Below are positions 8,013 through 15,906 of a DNA stretch of 64,000 nt, one piece after another. Within the stretch, counting starts at the first letter, position 1; each line of letters opens with the position of its first letter. The notes under the pieces are model-generated. The model had not been told where the DNA came from and did no database searches. It saw only the letters and a list, made by a program, of their open reading frames with translations. Source of the stretch: DASQPR01 sp963727415 (GTDB lineage: Bacteria; Actinomycetota; Actinomycetes; Mycobacteriales; Micromonosporaceae); the NCBI GenBank assembly GCA_963727415.1, contig CAVSGF010000002.1, positions 868,001-932,000 of the forward strand. Reading direction: 5' to 3'. Made by a program: the position numbers and the translations under genes.

Positions 8013-9209
8013 ATGCGCGTGCTGATGACATCGTGGGCGTGGGCATCGCACTACATGCCGCTCGTCCCGCTCGGCTGGGCGCTGCGCGCGGCCGGGCATG
8101 AGGTGCGCGTGGCCAGCCAGCCGAGGCTCGAGTCGGTCATCACCGATTCCGGCGCCGTCGCGGTGCCGGTCGGCCCCGACCTCGACCACAACGAGGTACG
8201 CCGCCGGTGCATGCGTGATCTGCGCCTGACCTCCGTCCCGGAGGCCCCGACGCCCGGGGCGTCGATGGACGCCTGGCAGCCGGATGCGAAGGGCAAGGTC
8301 CGGCAGGTGTTCAGCGTCTTCGCCGCGTATGCCGACGCGATGACCGACGACCTGCTCGCCTACGCGAAATGGTGGCGTCCCGACCTGATCGTCTTCGACC
8401 CGACCACGTACGCGGGACCGCTGGTCGCGGCGGCCCTGGGCATCCCCGCCGTCCGGCACGTGCACGGTGTGGACGTCACCCACCAGGCGCGCGAGGTGGT
8501 ACCGGAGCTCATCGAGCCGCTGACCCGCAAGCTCGGCCTGGATCAGGTGGAACTCCTCGGTGACCTGACCGTCGACCCGTGCCCGCCGACCATGCAGATC
8601 CCGGTCGGCGTGAAACGCAGGTCGGTCCGCTACGTGCCGTACAACGGTCCCGCGGTGCTGCCGTCCTGGCTCTGGCAGCGGCCCGAGCGGCCACGCGTCT
8701 GCATCACCTGGGGTACGTCGACGACCCGGCTCGCCGGAAACCACGCGTTCCTGCCGCCCAGGGTGGTGGAGATGATCGGGGACCGCGGCTGGGACATCGT
8801 CGTCTCGCTTATCGGGCACGACGTCGCGTCGCTGGTCGAGATGTTCCGGGGCGGCGACGACATCCGGGTGGTTGAGTCGCTGCCGCTGCATCTGCTGCTG
8901 CCCACGTGCGACGCCGTCATCCATCAAGGCGGCAACGGGACGATGCTGAGTGCCATCCACGACGGGGTTCCCCAACTGGTTCTGCCTCAACTGCCAGATC
9001 AGATGTTCCACGCCGACCGGCTCGCCGAGACCGGGGCCGGCGTGGTCCTCCGTCCGGACCAGGTGACCGAGTCAACCGTGCTTCCCAGCGTCGAGGCGCT
9101 CGTGGCGGACGGCTCGTTCCGGGAGGCGACCGGCCGGATGCGCGACGAACTGCACGCCCAGCCGACGCCCGCGCAGATCGTGCCGGATCTCGAGGCACTG
9201 GCGCGCTAG
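8013..9209 (+). CDS. GT1-family glycosyltransferase
   Basis: 398 residues; ATG at 8013 has GAGGAGGGAG upstream within the end of the preceding gene. N-terminus MRVLMTSWAWASHYMPLVPL, TVDPCPPTMQ in the middle, donor-site IHQGGNGTMLSAI and a PQLPDQMFHADRL segment. It belongs to the same subgroup as the proteins encoded at 1788, 4142 and 16622. As the last gene of the ketoreductase/3-dehydratase operon it is the best candidate for transferring the dideoxy- or trideoxysugar those enzymes would make (inference from context). Confidence 0.88.
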   Translation: MRVLMTSWAWASHYMPLVPLGWALRAAGHEVRVASQPRLESVITDSGAVAVPVGPDLDHNEVRRRCMRDLRLTSVPEAPTPGASMDAWQPDAKGKVRQVFSVFAAYADAMTDDLLAYAKWWRPDLIVFDPTTYAGPLVAAALGIPAVRHVHGVDVTHQAREVVPELIEPLTRKLGLDQVELLGDLTVDPCPPTMQIPVGVKRRSVRYVPYNGPAVLPSWLWQRPERPRVCITWGTSTTRLAGNHAFLPPRVVEMIGDRGWDIVVSLIGHDVASLVEMFRGGDDIRVVESLPLHLLLPTCDAVIHQGGNGTMLSAIHDGVPQLVLPQLPDQMFHADRLAETGAGVVLRPDQVTESTVLPSVEALVADGSFREATGRMRDELHAQPTPAQIVPDLEALAR

Positions 9210-9211
9210 CC

Positions 9212-9301
9212 GGCATCCCGGTGGTGGCTGGCATCCCGGTGCTGGCCGACGTTCAGGTGGTGGCCGACGTTCAGGTGCTGGCCGGTGTTCAGGTGCTGGC
9301 C
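9212..9301. repeat. 18-bp tandem repeat, five copies
   Basis: Five consecutive 18-bp units begin at 9212, 9230, 9248, 9266 and 9284. The second half (GTGSTGGCY) is nearly constant and the first half changes from GGCATCCCG to GACGTTCAG to GGTGTTCAG, so copies form a gradient. It starts 2 bp after the stop codon of the glycosyltransferase gene. If read through in an alternative frame it would give hexapeptide repeats, but no start or conserved protein supports this. Confidence 0.9.
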
Positions 9302-9344
9302 GGCGCGCCACCAGGCATGCTAGGGGGCCTTATCAGGCATGCGA

Positions 9345-9368
9345 GGGGGCGGCCATGTGGCCGCCCCC
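9345..9368. terminator. Bidirectional terminator hairpin between convergent genes
   Basis: A perfect 10-bp GC stem (GGGGGCGGCC / GGCCGCCCCC) with an ATGT loop lies between the convergent genes ending at 9209 (+) and 9389 (-). No T-run follows, as is usual for actinobacterial terminators. Confidence 0.75.
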
Positions 9369-9388
9369 GGCACGTGTGGTCGGCGGGA

Positions 9389-10612
9389 TCAGATAGCCGT
9401 GTTCCACCTGAATTCCGCGGGCTCGGCGCGGAAGATCTTTTCCGCGCCGCGAAGTGAGGCCCGCACCGCGTCCTCGCCGTATTTGCACATCGAGGATTGG
9501 TAACCGGCCAGCGCCTCACGCAGATCCAGTCCGTCGTCCACGACGCGGCGCAGTTGAGTGGCGAGCAGAGCGGCGTCGCGCAGCGCGGTGTTGGCGCCGG
9601 TGCCACCGACCGGAGTGGTGGCGTGGGCGGCGTCGCCCAGCAGCGTCACGCGGCCGGCCGGCCAATCCGAGGCCGGCATGGACGCCCGGATGGCCAGCGG
9701 GAAGGTGACCGAGACGTCGCTGCGCGCCACGAGCTTGCCGAGCGCCGGATGCCAGTCCGACATGCAGTCAGCGGCCTCCCGGTGCAGGGCCTCCGCCGAG
9801 GCCAGCCACATCTGCGGCTCCGGGATCGAGAACGTGTGAAACGGCGCCACCAGCGTCCATTTCATGTAGTCCGGCACCGGGTCGAGGCGCGCGTACGGCG
9901 CCAGCGCGGCCGCGGCCTCCGGCGGTGGCGTCACCGGCTGGTAGGACCCGAGCGCGAGGGTGCGCCGACGAGGGCCGAGCACCGGCGAGGAGCCCCCGAA
10001 CAGAGCCGCGGGCAACCAATCCAGCAGGTCTTCGTCGAGTGGTGCCTGGCCGTAGATCGCCCGCAGCCCGGTGTCCACAACCCCCGCCGCGGCCTCGGGC
10101 AGCAGTTGCCGGCGCAACGGCGAGTTGATGCCCTCGGCGCCGATCACCAGGTCGGCATCGGCGCTGCTCCCGTCTTCGAAGCACAGCCGGACGCCGTCGC
10201 CGGATTGCTCGAACCCGCACACCGTCCGCCCGAAGTGGACGGCATGATCGAGGCCCGCGAGCAGGATCTGCCGGAGAGTCAAGCGGTTGATTCCCCGGCT
10301 TGCGGTCGCCGGGTCGAGCTTGACCTCACGCCGGTGGGTGTAGAGCATGGTGAGCTCGTGGTCGTAAACGGCGCCGGTCGACATGTACGGTGCGTTCGCG
10401 GTCGCCTCGTGCAGCGCGAACAGATCGTCGGACAGGCAGGCTCGCAGCGCCGCGTGCCCCTGATGATCGAGCCGTAACCGGTAGCCCTGGCCTCTCGCCA
10501 GCGCCTCCGGATCCTTCTCGTAGACGGCGACATCGATGCCGGCCCGGCGCAGGCCCTGAGCCAGGCACAGGCCACCGATGCCGGCACCGGCGATCGCGAC
10601 ACGCAAGACCAT
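9389..10612 (-). CDS. FAD-dependent monooxygenase (class A flavoprotein fold)
   Basis: 407 residues. GAGIGG at 9-14 binds the ADP part of FAD; the GD motif LLGDAAHATTPVGG is intact (Gly326-Asp327); the intermediate DG motif reads GAEGINS, with Glu160 replacing the usual Asp. It is the paralogue of the protein at 515-1702, sharing a TGLRAI segment and a similar C-terminal region, and each has one of the two signature acidic residues altered. It is the last gene of a five-gene minus-strand operon (14521 down to 9389), 20 bp after the epimerase gene. Hydroxylation of the aglycone is the likely role, by inference. Confidence 0.9.
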   Translation of the reverse strand: MVLRVAIAGAGIGGLCLAQGLRRAGIDVAVYEKDPEALARGQGYRLRLDHQGHAALRACLSDDLFALHEATANAPYMSTGAVYDHELTMLYTHRREVKLDPATASRGINRLTLRQILLAGLDHAVHFGRTVCGFEQSGDGVRLCFEDGSSADADLVIGAEGINSPLRRQLLPEAAAGVVDTGLRAIYGQAPLDEDLLDWLPAALFGGSSPVLGPRRRTLALGSYQPVTPPPEAAAALAPYARLDPVPDYMKWTLVAPFHTFSIPEPQMWLASAEALHREAADCMSDWHPALGKLVARSDVSVTFPLAIRASMPASDWPAGRVTLLGDAAHATTPVGGTGANTALRDAALLATQLRRVVDDGLDLREALAGYQSSMCKYGEDAVRASLRGAEKIFRAEPAEFRWNTAI

Positions 10613-10632
10613 GACACTCCTTCACTAATCAC

Positions 10633-11691
10633 TCAGGCGTCGGGCACACCCCGCATGGGCGCGAGAGCGAACTGCTTCATCCCCATGTCGAAATCGATGC
10701 TGGGCCGCCAGCCCAGTTCGGTCATCAGCCGGCGCGGCGACGCCACGATGTGCCGTACGTCGCCGATCCGGTAGCGGCCGGTCACCACCGGCGCCGGGCA
10801 GCCAACGGCTTCGGAGAGCGCCGATGCGACGTCTCCGATCGTGTGGGGTGTCCCGCTGGCCACGTTGAATGCCCGAAACTGCGCCTCGTCCCAATCCAGA
10901 GCCGCGATATTCGCCGAGGCCACATCGCTGACGTGCACGAAGTCACGCAGCGACCGGCCGTCTTCGTAGAGCTCCGGCGCGACACCGCGGTGCACGGCGC
11001 TGCGGAAGACCGAAACCACACCCGAGTAAGGGCTCAGGTACGGAATGCCCGGGCCGTAGACGTTGTGATAGCGCAGCACCACCGCCCGGCCACCGGTTTC
11101 GCGCGCCCACGTGCCGATCAGATACTCCTGCGCGAGCTTTGTGACGGCGTAGACGTTCCGTGGTGGGTCCAGCGCGTCGTCCTCACAGACGGCGCTGGCA
11201 CGCAGCGGCCGGCGGCACGAGTCGCACGTCGGCTCGAACCGGCCCGCGTCCAGGTCGGCGCGGTTGCGCCGCTCCGGCTTGACCCGGCCGTGCTCAGGGC
11301 AGTCGTACCGGCTGTCGCCGTAGATCGCGACCGTACCGGCCAGCAACAGCCGGCTGACCCGCATTCGCGCCATCGCGGCGATCAACACGGCCGTGCCGAG
11401 GTCGTTACACGACACGTGGTGAGCCGCGTCAAGGACCTCCCGGCCGCGCCCTACCACGGCGGCGTGGTGGCTGACCACGTCGACGCCGCGCAACGCCTCG
11501 ACAACGATGGCGTCATCGCGCACGTCGCCGCGAATGAACTCGACGCCGTCGGGAAAGGATGGCGTTTCGCGCTCGGCATGCGTGTCGGGAAGCAGAACGT
11601 CGAGCACTCGGACGTCGTGGCCGGCGGCGGCGAACGCCTCCACGACGTACCGTCCGATGAAGCCGGCCCCGCCGGTCACCAGGATCCTCAT
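10633..11691 (-). CDS. NAD-dependent sugar epimerase with Cys-rich insert, dTDP-L-rhamnose 4-epimerase-like
   Basis: 352 residues, extended SDR: TGGAGFIG near residue 6-13, catalytic NVYAVTK (YxxxK), and DFVHVSDVA. Between the Ser/Thr strand and YxxxK it carries an insert of about 45 residues with four cysteines (YDCPEHG ... TCDSC ... VCEDD). From memory this CPEHG...CxxC insert marks the dTDP-L-rhamnose 4-epimerase-like group, in which the product is dTDP-6-deoxy-L-talose; the cysteines could bind zinc. No 3,5-epimerase or rhamnose synthase is in the window, so the substrate here may differ. It sits between the methyltransferase and monooxygenase genes of the minus-strand operon. Confidence 0.72.
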   Translation of the reverse strand: MRILVTGGAGFIGRYVVEAFAAAGHDVRVLDVLLPDTHAERETPSFPDGVEFIRGDVRDDAIVVEALRGVDVVSHHAAVVGRGREVLDAAHHVSCNDLGTAVLIAAMARMRVSRLLLAGTVAIYGDSRYDCPEHGRVKPERRNRADLDAGRFEPTCDSCRRPLRASAVCEDDALDPPRNVYAVTKLAQEYLIGTWARETGGRAVVLRYHNVYGPGIPYLSPYSGVVSVFRSAVHRGVAPELYEDGRSLRDFVHVSDVASANIAALDWDEAQFRAFNVASGTPHTIGDVASALSEAVGCPAPVVTGRYRIGDVRHIVASPRRLMTELGWRPSIDFDMGMKQFALAPMRGVPDA

Positions 11692-11778
11692 CGGCTCTCC
11701 TCGCCGGTTGGGGCCCGCAGCGCGAGCTGGCGGGCCTTGACGTTGGCTAATAGATCACCCGCGACGGCGGGCGTCGCG

Positions 11779-12516
11779 CTACGCCCGGGCGGCGAACGCC
11801 GTGAAGTACGGATCCACGCTGACGTCCAGCACCTCGCCGAACAGATCCGCGAGGTGCCGTTCGGTCTCCGCGCTCGGTCGCAGCTGGGTGCGGTGCGAGC
11901 CGCTGTAGAGCCGGCCGTTCGACAGCCGGATCATCGCCGCGGTACCGAGGAACAGCGTGGTCCGCATCAAGTGTTCGATCGCGCCATATCGCAGCCGCTC
12001 GAACTCGTGGAAGTTGTCCAGCGTGAAGACGTTGCCGATGAATATCCCGCCGGGCTTGACGAATGAGTGCAGCCGTTGCAGGACCGTCCGAACGTCACCG
12101 AGGTGATGGATGGCGTCCACACAGACGATCAGATCCGCTCGGGGCAGGCCATGGTCGGCCCAGAAGTCGCCCTGGATGAACCGCACGTTGTCGTGGCGTA
12201 CCCGCTGGCGTGCCAGATCGAGGCCATGAGCGGAGATGTCCACCGCTGTCATGTCTCGCACCGCCGTACCCTCGGCGGTCAGGCGGGTGAACTCGCCGGT
12301 GCCGCACGCGAACTCGATGGACGTCTCGGCGCCGTCGCCGTAGGTCCGCAGGTACCGTGCAATGGTTTCCTTCTGGCGCAGGAACGCGGGCGCGAGCACC
12401 GGATGCCGCTCGGCCGAGTCGCGGTCCCAGAAGCGCGCCGCCCAATAGCTCTTACCATTCGGCGGGGTATTCCCGATCAAGGTCTGCCCGGCGCGGGCCA
12501 TCGTTTCGGCGAGCAC
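11779..12516 (-). CDS. Class I SAM-dependent methyltransferase
   Basis: 245 residues from a GTG at 12516, which has GGAG seven bases upstream; other in-frame starts at 12501 and 12669 are possible. The SAM site motif I is IEFACGTGEFTRL, followed by an acidic motif II (MTAVDIS) and the VCVDAIHHLGD / FVKPGG segments of UbiE-like methyltransferases. The start overlaps the 3' end of the upstream epimerase gene by 65 bp. Neighbouring sugar genes suggest an O- or C-methyltransferase for a sugar or the aglycone; the target atom cannot be read from the sequence. Confidence 0.8.
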   Translation of the reverse strand: MLAETMARAGQTLIGNTPPNGKSYWAARFWDRDSAERHPVLAPAFLRQKETIARYLRTYGDGAETSIEFACGTGEFTRLTAEGTAVRDMTAVDISAHGLDLARQRVRHDNVRFIQGDFWADHGLPRADLIVCVDAIHHLGDVRTVLQRLHSFVKPGGIFIGNVFTLDNFHEFERLRYGAIEHLMRTTLFLGTAAMIRLSNGRLYSGSHRTQLRPSAETERHLADLFGEVLDVSVDPYFTAFAARA

Positions 12517-13519
12517 GATTCGTCTCCATTCCAGCGGTCGAACCAACGAGCACCATAATTTTTCGAGCAGCGGCTCGCGGCGCGCCCGTGCCGCGCTCAA
12601 GCGTCGAACGCCACATTCGGGCGACGCCGTCTTCCAGTGATGTCTGGGGCCGCCAGCCGAGCACGTCACGGGCGCGATCGACGCGCAGCCAGACCGAGCG
12701 GCGGTCGGGGCATCGGGCGGGCAGATGCTCGACCGGCAACTCGCGGCCGACGATTCGCTGGACCACCGTCAGCAACTCGGTGAGGGTCGTCGGCACGCCG
12801 GAGCCGACGTTGAGGGTGAGGGGCGGCCGGCCTGCCGGGGCGCGGTCCCGGGCGGCCGCGTCAACTCGGCGCAGGCAGTCGATGACGTCGTCGATGTAGA
12901 CGTAATCGCGCGCGCACTCCGGGTCTCCGATGAGCCTCAGCGGCACGCCCTCACGTGCCGCCCGCAGCCAATACGCGAGCACGCCCTGCCCCTTGCCGGT
13001 CGACTGTCCCGGCCCGTACGCGTTGGACAGGCGCAAGATCACGCCCGGAATCCGGCCCGCGTAGGTGAGCAGTTCCCGTTCCAGCCCCAGTTTTGCCGCG
13101 CCATACCGGCCGCTCGCGCGCACGGGCGACAGCTCGCTGTACGGCGGCGAGACGTGCTCGTCGTAGACCGTTCCGCCGGAACTGGTCAGGACAACGGTGG
13201 GAGCGTGGTCGCGCCGCGCGAGCCGGCCCAGCAGTTGTGAGAAGAGCCGATGGTCGGCAGCCGCCCACTCGGGATGCTGTTCGCCAAGGCTCGGGTTCAG
13301 GCTGCTGGCGAGGTAGAACACGATATCCGACCGGTGCAGCGGATAACTCAGCTCGCCGCCGGCGAGAAAGTGGGAGCTCCTGGTGAAGGCGGCGACGTCG
13401 ACTCCGGCCCGCGCCAGGGCGACGGTCAGCCGGCGGCCGATGAAGCCGGCCGCACCGACAACCGCCGCCCGCCGGGTGGCTCGACTGCTCCGATCGCCGG
13501 TCGGCGGTGGGGCGGGCAC
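12452..13519 (-). CDS. NDP-sugar epimerase/ketoreductase (extended SDR)
   Basis: 355 residues from a GTG at 13519, three bases after the stop of the upstream gene. VVGAAGFIGRRL binds the nucleotide, TSSGGTVYD supplies the Ser, and RYGAAK is the catalytic YxxxK; DYVYIDDV is the usual substrate-side segment. The family converts or reduces dTDP-hexulose intermediates. The last ~35 residues (Arg/Asp-rich) extend beyond the domain and overlap the methyltransferase start. Epimerase versus 4-ketoreductase activity is undecided. Confidence 0.8.
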   Translation of the reverse strand: MPAPPPTGDRSSRATRRAAVVGAAGFIGRRLTVALARAGVDVAAFTRSSHFLAGGELSYPLHRSDIVFYLASSLNPSLGEQHPEWAAADHRLFSQLLGRLARRDHAPTVVLTSSGGTVYDEHVSPPYSELSPVRASGRYGAAKLGLERELLTYAGRIPGVILRLSNAYGPGQSTGKGQGVLAYWLRAAREGVPLRLIGDPECARDYVYIDDVIDCLRRVDAAARDRAPAGRPPLTLNVGSGVPTTLTELLTVVQRIVGRELPVEHLPARCPDRRSVWLRVDRARDVLGWRPQTSLEDGVARMWRSTLERGTGAPRAAARKIMVLVGSTAGMETNRARRNDGPRRADLDREYPAEW

Positions 13520-13522
13520 GGG

Positions 13523-14521
13523 TCACCATCCCTCGGCGGCCGCCGGCGCCGCCAGCCGCGGCAACAGCTGTAGCGCGTTGTCCCGGTCGATCATCCTGCG
13601 AGCGTCGTCGTCGAGGTATCCGGCACTTTCGTAGCCGCGTGTCGCGGCCGCCACGGGCCCGGCTGACGCCGCGCACCAGTCCGTGCCGAACAGGATCTGC
13701 TTGGGGGGTACCGTGGCCAGGAGACTGGGCAGCGCCGACGGGGCGGACAGCGCGATGTCGTAGTAGAAGCGAGTGAGGTAGCGCTCGAAGTGCTCGGGCG
13801 TCAATCCGTAGAACCGGTCGGCGAGCAGCCTCACCCGCGTGGCGGCGTACGGCAGGAAGCCCCCGGCGTGGGCCAGGATGAACGAAATGCGCGGGTACCG
13901 GTCGAGCGTGGACGTCAGCATCAAGTTGATCGCGCCTCGCGTCGTGTCGAGCAGGAAGTCGGCCAGGACCGACGGCGGCTCGGCGACCGGCCCGCTCGGA
14001 AGCATCATCGGGTGCACCAGCGCGACGGCTTCGCGACGGTCCAGTTCGGCGAACACGTCGTCGTACACCGGATCGCCGAGGTAGCGGCCGCCCGCCTGGG
14101 GGATCAACACGACGCCGTACGCGCCCAGCACGTCGTAGGCGAAGCGGATCTGTTCCAGCGCGGAATCGGCAAACGGCATGGGCAGGGCGGCGAGCAGGCC
14201 AAACCGGGCCGGATGCTCACGTACGAGGTCGGCGACGGCTTCGTTGGCGGCGGTGACGAAGCCGGCCGCCTGGCGTTCGTGTTCGAAAAAGCCCCCGGGA
14301 ACCGGGTTCGAGACCAGCGCGAATTCGATGCGGTTGTCGTCCATCACCTGCCATGTCTCCGGCAGGGACCAGGGGAGTACGAACGGAGCACGGCGCTCGC
14401 GGAGCATGGCGGCGATCTTCGGCGTGATCGCGTGATGGTGTGCGTCGATCCGCCCGGGCTTCGCGTCTACGTCCGGCGCGTGGACGTCTCCGGTGTCCGT
14501 CAACACGGTCCCCAATCTCAT
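13523..14521 (-). CDS. Amidohydrolase-2 family metal-dependent hydrolase/decarboxylase
   Basis: About 332 residues from the ATG at 14521 (an in-frame start at 14542 is also possible). A TIM-barrel amidohydrolase with RIDAHHHA (metal HxH), ALVHPMM, FILAHAGG and ILFGTDW (final metal Asp), the pattern of ACMSD-like and 2-hydroxybenzoate decarboxylase-like proteins. Such enzymes use one divalent metal to decarboxylate or hydrolyse an aromatic or enol acid. It is the first gene of the minus-strand operon and shares a ~175-bp divergent control region with the methyltransferase at 14697. A role in trimming a polyketide acid is inference. Confidence 0.85.
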   Translation of the reverse strand: MRLGTVLTDTGDVHAPDVDAKPGRIDAHHHAITPKIAAMLRERRAPFVLPWSLPETWQVMDDNRIEFALVSNPVPGGFFEHERQAAGFVTAANEAVADLVREHPARFGLLAALPMPFADSALEQIRFAYDVLGAYGVVLIPQAGGRYLGDPVYDDVFAELDRREAVALVHPMMLPSGPVAEPPSVLADFLLDTTRGAINLMLTSTLDRYPRISFILAHAGGFLPYAATRVRLLADRFYGLTPEHFERYLTRFYYDIALSAPSALPSLLATVPPKQILFGTDWCAASAGPVAAATRGYESAGYLDDDARRMIDRDNALQLLPRLAAPAAAEGW

Positions 14522-14696
14522 CGCGCTGCTTGCGGGAGCCACGTTCCTCGCGGTTGCGCCAGTGCATCGCGGAGCGCTCGTAAACCGCTTCAGCGTGACT
14601 GTTGTCCGTGATGATCATGGCGCGACCGGCCCTCCAGCCAGGCTCAAGCGGCCGCCGGGAGCCTCGGACGAGAAGATGCCGAGAGGAGTGCGCGAA

Positions 14697-15704
14697 GTGA
14701 CCGTTGATCTTAGAGTGAGCACGCCGGAGCCGGCGGCGATGAAGCTGCTGGGCAACGCGTTCTGTGCGGCCAAGCTTCTGCTGACCGCAACGGAGCTGGG
14801 AGTTTTCAGCGCACTGGCGGAGGCTCCGGCGACCGGAGCCGACCTCGCCACGACGCTGGGCCTGCACCCCCGTGGAGTGCCTGACTTCCTGCACGCGCTG
14901 GTCGCCATGGGCCTGCTGGAAAACGATGGCGGGCGCTACCGTAACTCCGAGGCGGCCGCGAGCCTGCTGGTCGGAGGCTCGGAAGGGTATGTCGGCGGCT
15001 ACCTTGAGCGCGCGAACCGGATGCTCTACCCCGCGTGGGGGCGGCTCGGCGAGGCGTTGCGCACCGGCCGGCCTCAGGTTGCCGACGCCTTCGCCGCGAT
15101 GTTGACGGATCAGGCAAAGCTGGGTCAGTTCCTCAACATGATGGACGCCGTCAACAATCGGCTGGTCTCCGATCTGCAAGACGCGCTGCCGTGGGGCGAG
15201 CATCGAAGCGTCGCGGACGTCGGCGGGGCTCGTGGCAATATCATTGCCCGGCTCGCGATGGCCTACCCGCACCTGGGCGGAGTCGTCTTCGATCTGCCCC
15301 CGATCGGGCCAGCTGCCGAGGCCCACCTCGCGTCGCTCGGTGTGGCCGACCGCTGTGTCTTCCAGGCCGGTGATTTCTTCGCCGATCCGATGCCCTCGGC
15401 CGATGTCGTCATCCTCGGTCACGTGCTGCACAACTGGTCGCCGTCCGAGCGGGCGATGCTGGTGAAGAAGGCGTACGACGCCATCTCGCCGGGCGGCGCC
15501 CTGCTTGTCTACGACTCGATGATCGACCCGGAACCGGCAGACCTGAGCAAGATCCTGGTCAGCCTTAACATGTTGCTGGTCACCGAGGGTGGCTCGGAGT
15601 ACACCGTGGATGAATGCCGGCAGTGGATGTCCGAGGCCGGATTCGGCGAGATTTCGGCCCGGCCGATCGGCACCGGCGACACGATCGTCACCGCCCGCAA
15701 GTAG
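14697..15704 (+). CDS. Polyketide-type SAM-dependent O-methyltransferase
   Basis: 335 residues from the GTG at 14697, which has AGAGGAG eight bases upstream; the frame is open further 5' but overlaps the divergent promoter region. An N-terminal winged-helix dimerisation domain (ATELGVFSALAEAP ... LLENDGG) is followed by the Rossmann domain with SVADVGGARGNI (SAM), the acidic residue in VVFDLPP, and the general-base region LGHVLHNWS. This is the acetylserotonin O-methyltransferase/TcmN-DmpM type that methylates phenolic or enolic hydroxyls in polyketides. It is followed by a strong nested hairpin. Confidence 0.9.
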   Translation: MTVDLRVSTPEPAAMKLLGNAFCAAKLLLTATELGVFSALAEAPATGADLATTLGLHPRGVPDFLHALVAMGLLENDGGRYRNSEAAASLLVGGSEGYVGGYLERANRMLYPAWGRLGEALRTGRPQVADAFAAMLTDQAKLGQFLNMMDAVNNRLVSDLQDALPWGEHRSVADVGGARGNIIARLAMAYPHLGGVVFDLPPIGPAAEAHLASLGVADRCVFQAGDFFADPMPSADVVILGHVLHNWSPSERAMLVKKAYDAISPGGALLVYDSMIDPEPADLSKILVSLNMLLVTEGGSEYTVDECRQWMSEAGFGEISARPIGTGDTIVTARK

Positions 15705-15721
15705 CGGCTCGTTCCGCGCGT

Positions 15722-15769
15722 GATCCTGGCGAGCCGGCCCGGCCTTCGGCTGGGCGTCTCGCCAGGATC
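15722..15769 (+). terminator. Nested hairpin terminator after the O-methyltransferase gene
   Basis: A perfect 12-bp inverted repeat (GATCCTGGCGAG at 15722-15733, CTCGCCAGGATC at 15758-15769) encloses a second stem (GCCCGGC/GCTGGGC with one G-U pair and a CTTCG loop). It starts 17 bp after the stop codon at 15704. Confidence 0.75.
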
Positions 15770-15906
15770 GAGTTCTCGCCCGGTAGCGACGACGCCGCCG
15801 GAGGTTCCGGGTCCGCCGCGGCCCGGCCACGCAGTTGCGGAACAAGCACTAAGATAGCTCCATTTCGATGGCCCCCTTGCTGGCTACCTGAAAGGACAAC
15901 GCAGCT

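Noticed and set aside
9212..9301. Tandem arrays here and elsewhere considered as CRISPR repeats.
   Set aside because: Units are directly adjacent with no unique spacers, and no cas genes are present.
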